Positions 62,953 through 64,000 of a DNA stretch of 64,000 bases are shown piece by piece. Made by a program: the position numbers and the translations under genes. Position 1 is the first letter of the stretch, and each line of letters opens with the position of its first letter. The DNA is from Aeromicrobium sp. Root344 (GTDB taxonomy: Bacteria; Actinomycetota; Actinomycetes; Propionibacteriales; Nocardioidaceae). Below the pieces are notes generated by a model. The model had not been told where the DNA came from. It saw nothing but the letters and a program-made list of their open reading frames with translations, and ran no database searches. The stretch lies in the NCBI RefSeq assembly GCF_001425755.1, contig NZ_LMDH01000001.1, positions 1,314,239-1,378,238 of the forward strand, read 5' to 3'.

Positions 62953-64000
62953 ATGACCGCACTGACCTTTCGCTACGTCGCGCACACCGACACCGGTCTG
63001 CGCCGATCCGGCAACCAGGACTCCGGCTACGCGAGCCCACGAATGCTTGTCATCGCCGACGGCATGGGCGGCGCGGCGGCGGGCGACCTCGCGTCGTCCG
63101 AGGTCATGCACATCATCCGCGAGCTCGACCGCGACGACCTCGACGGCGACGCGGTTGCCGCCTTGGAGGATGCCGTCGCCAAGGCCAACGCGCGACTCGG
63201 TGACCTCATCGCCGAGGACCCTGCCGTCGAGGGCATGGGCACGACGCTCGACGCACTGCTCTGGGACGGCGAGAAGTTCGCGTTCGCGCACATCGGCGAC
63301 TCGCGGGTCTACCGCCTGCGCGGCGGGGAGCTGGCCCAGATCAGCAAGGACCACACGTTCGTCCAGAGCCTGATCGACGAGGGCCGGATCTCACCGGCCG
63401 AGGCTCGCGTCCACCCGCACCGCTCGCTGATCCTGCGCGCGATGCTCGGCCGCGACGACAACGGCGCCGACCTCAGCTGGGTGCAGCCCATGCTCGGCGA
63501 CCGCTACCTGCTGTGCAGCGACGGGCTCACCGACATGGTGACCGACGAGGTCATTCGCAGCGCCCTGCAGTCCGAGACGATCGACATGGCCGCGACCGAG
63601 CTCGTACGCCTGGCGCTGGAGGCCGGCGGCTACGACAACGTCACCGTCGTGATCGGCGAGTTCGTCGAGGCCGGCACGCCGCCCGACGACCGGCTGTCCT
63701 CGGCCGACGGCCGGCCTCAGCTCGTCGGGGCAGCCGCCGGGCAGGCCCGGCCCCGCACGGGCGAGGGCACGAGCGGTAGCGACACTGCCACCACGGCCTC
63801 GTCCTCCTACGACCCCGAAGAGCTGCGCTACGCCCCGCAGCCACCGAGTCGTATGCGTTGGGTCCGGTGGGCGGCCGCGCTCGTGGTCGTCGCGGTGATC
63901 CTCGCCGCCGCCGGCGCGTGGGCCTACAGCTGGTCGCAGAAGCAGTACTTCGTCGCGGCCCAGGACGGCAAGGTCACGATCTTCAAGGGCGTCCAGGCCG
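62953..64000 (+). CDS. pstP: PstP serine/threonine phosphatase (PP2C), cut by window edge
   Basis: The first 349 residues are visible; the gene runs off the right edge. The PP2C catalytic domain (about 1-240) has all metal-binding motifs: RSGNQDS, VIADGMGGAAAGD, HIGDSRVYR, CSDGLTDMV and GGYDNVTVV. A Ser/Thr/Gly-rich linker is followed by a transmembrane helix (AAALVVVAVILAAAGAWAY). PstP dephosphorylates Ser/Thr kinase substrates such as PknA/PknB in cell growth. The following genes are expected to be a rodA/ftsW homolog, pbpA and pknA/B; that is inference from the conserved operon. Confidence 0.95.
   Translation, partial: MTALTFRYVAHTDTGLRRSGNQDSGYASPRMLVIADGMGGAAAGDLASSEVMHIIRELDRDDLDGDAVAALEDAVAKANARLGDLIAEDPAVEGMGTTLDALLWDGEKFAFAHIGDSRVYRLRGGELAQISKDHTFVQSLIDEGRISPAEARVHPHRSLILRAMLGRDDNGADLSWVQPMLGDRYLLCSDGLTDMVTDEVIRSALQSETIDMAATELVRLALEAGGYDNVTVVIGEFVEAGTPPDDRLSSADGRPQLVGAAAGQARPRTGEGTSGSDTATTASSSYDPEELRYAPQPPSRMRWVRWAAALVVVAVILAAAGAWAYSWSQKQYFVAAQDGKVTIFKGVQA

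Overview
The window is high-GC actinobacterial DNA, most likely from a Nocardioidaceae member such as Aeromicrobium or Nocardioides. This rests on the Bpa/PafE-type proteasome activator, two WhiB-like regulators, the LysX fusion, GTP-dependent PEP carboxykinase, DUF4235/DUF5926/DUF2277 proteins, frequent GTG/TTG starts and a fhaA-fhaB-pstP operon, which in this group normally lies close to oriC. The genus is an inference. No rRNA, CRISPR array, prophage or complete insertion sequence was seen. Three tRNA genes are present: Ser-GCT, Ser-TGA and Leu-CAG.

Layout. Positions 1-6293 hold a minus-strand Wzx/Wzy-type exopolysaccharide locus, read inward from 6293: a chain-length protein, a left-handed beta-helix acyltransferase, a glycosyltransferase, a flippase, a second glycosyltransferase, a polymerase/ligase and an acyltransferase cut by the window edge. 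Most junctions are 4-bp ATGA/GTGA overlaps. Positions 6294-14361 hold two tRNA-Ser genes, a secreted Ig-like protein, a PH-domain membrane protein, a nitrilase-family amidase, an alpha/beta hydrolase, a quinone oxidoreductase and an acyltransferase. Positions 14434-19227 hold bpa, an atypical WhiB/HTH regulator, yjbQ, a DUF559 endonuclease-like gene between two 70-bp direct repeats, a HAD phosphatase and serS.

Positions 19300-28000 hold a PAP2-diacylglycerol-kinase fusion, an ArsR/SRPBCC pair, an adenosine-deaminase-family gene, a small FHA-like protein, a GH65 phosphorylase with its beta-phosphoglucomutase, and a secreted four-repeat protein. Positions 28068-35500 hold arcA, an ECF41 sigma factor facing its carboxymuconolactone-decarboxylase partner (with a recognisable ECF41 promoter), lpd, DUF5926, an RsbW-like kinase, rhodanese, a CPBP protease and HU. 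Positions 35579-45737 hold aat, a phosphotransferase, EcsC and YunG proteins, a biotin-carboxylase/carboxyltransferase/HMG-CoA-lyase operon for leucine or related acyl-CoA breakdown with a divergent TetR gene, and an EamA transporter with a divergent LysR gene.

Positions 45760-64000 hold a lipoprotein, an MFS efflux pump with a divergent TetR gene, a secreted GDPD, DUF2277, lysX, DUF998, a methyltransferase, an enoyl-CoA hydratase, a canonical WhiB, DUF4235, a DinB-like protein, a D-threonine-aldolase-like enzyme, pckG, a RibD-like reductase, tRNA-Leu and the fhaA-fhaB-pstP operon, with pstP cut by the right edge.

Four divergent or self-controlling regulators have clear inverted-repeat operators beside them. 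The most unusual features are the repeat-bounded DUF559 cassette, a family of 23-bp palindromic repeats showing stem covariation (one copy inside a coding sequence), the PEP carboxykinase with serine in place of the usual reactive cysteine, and the WhiB/HTH protein beside the proteasome activator.
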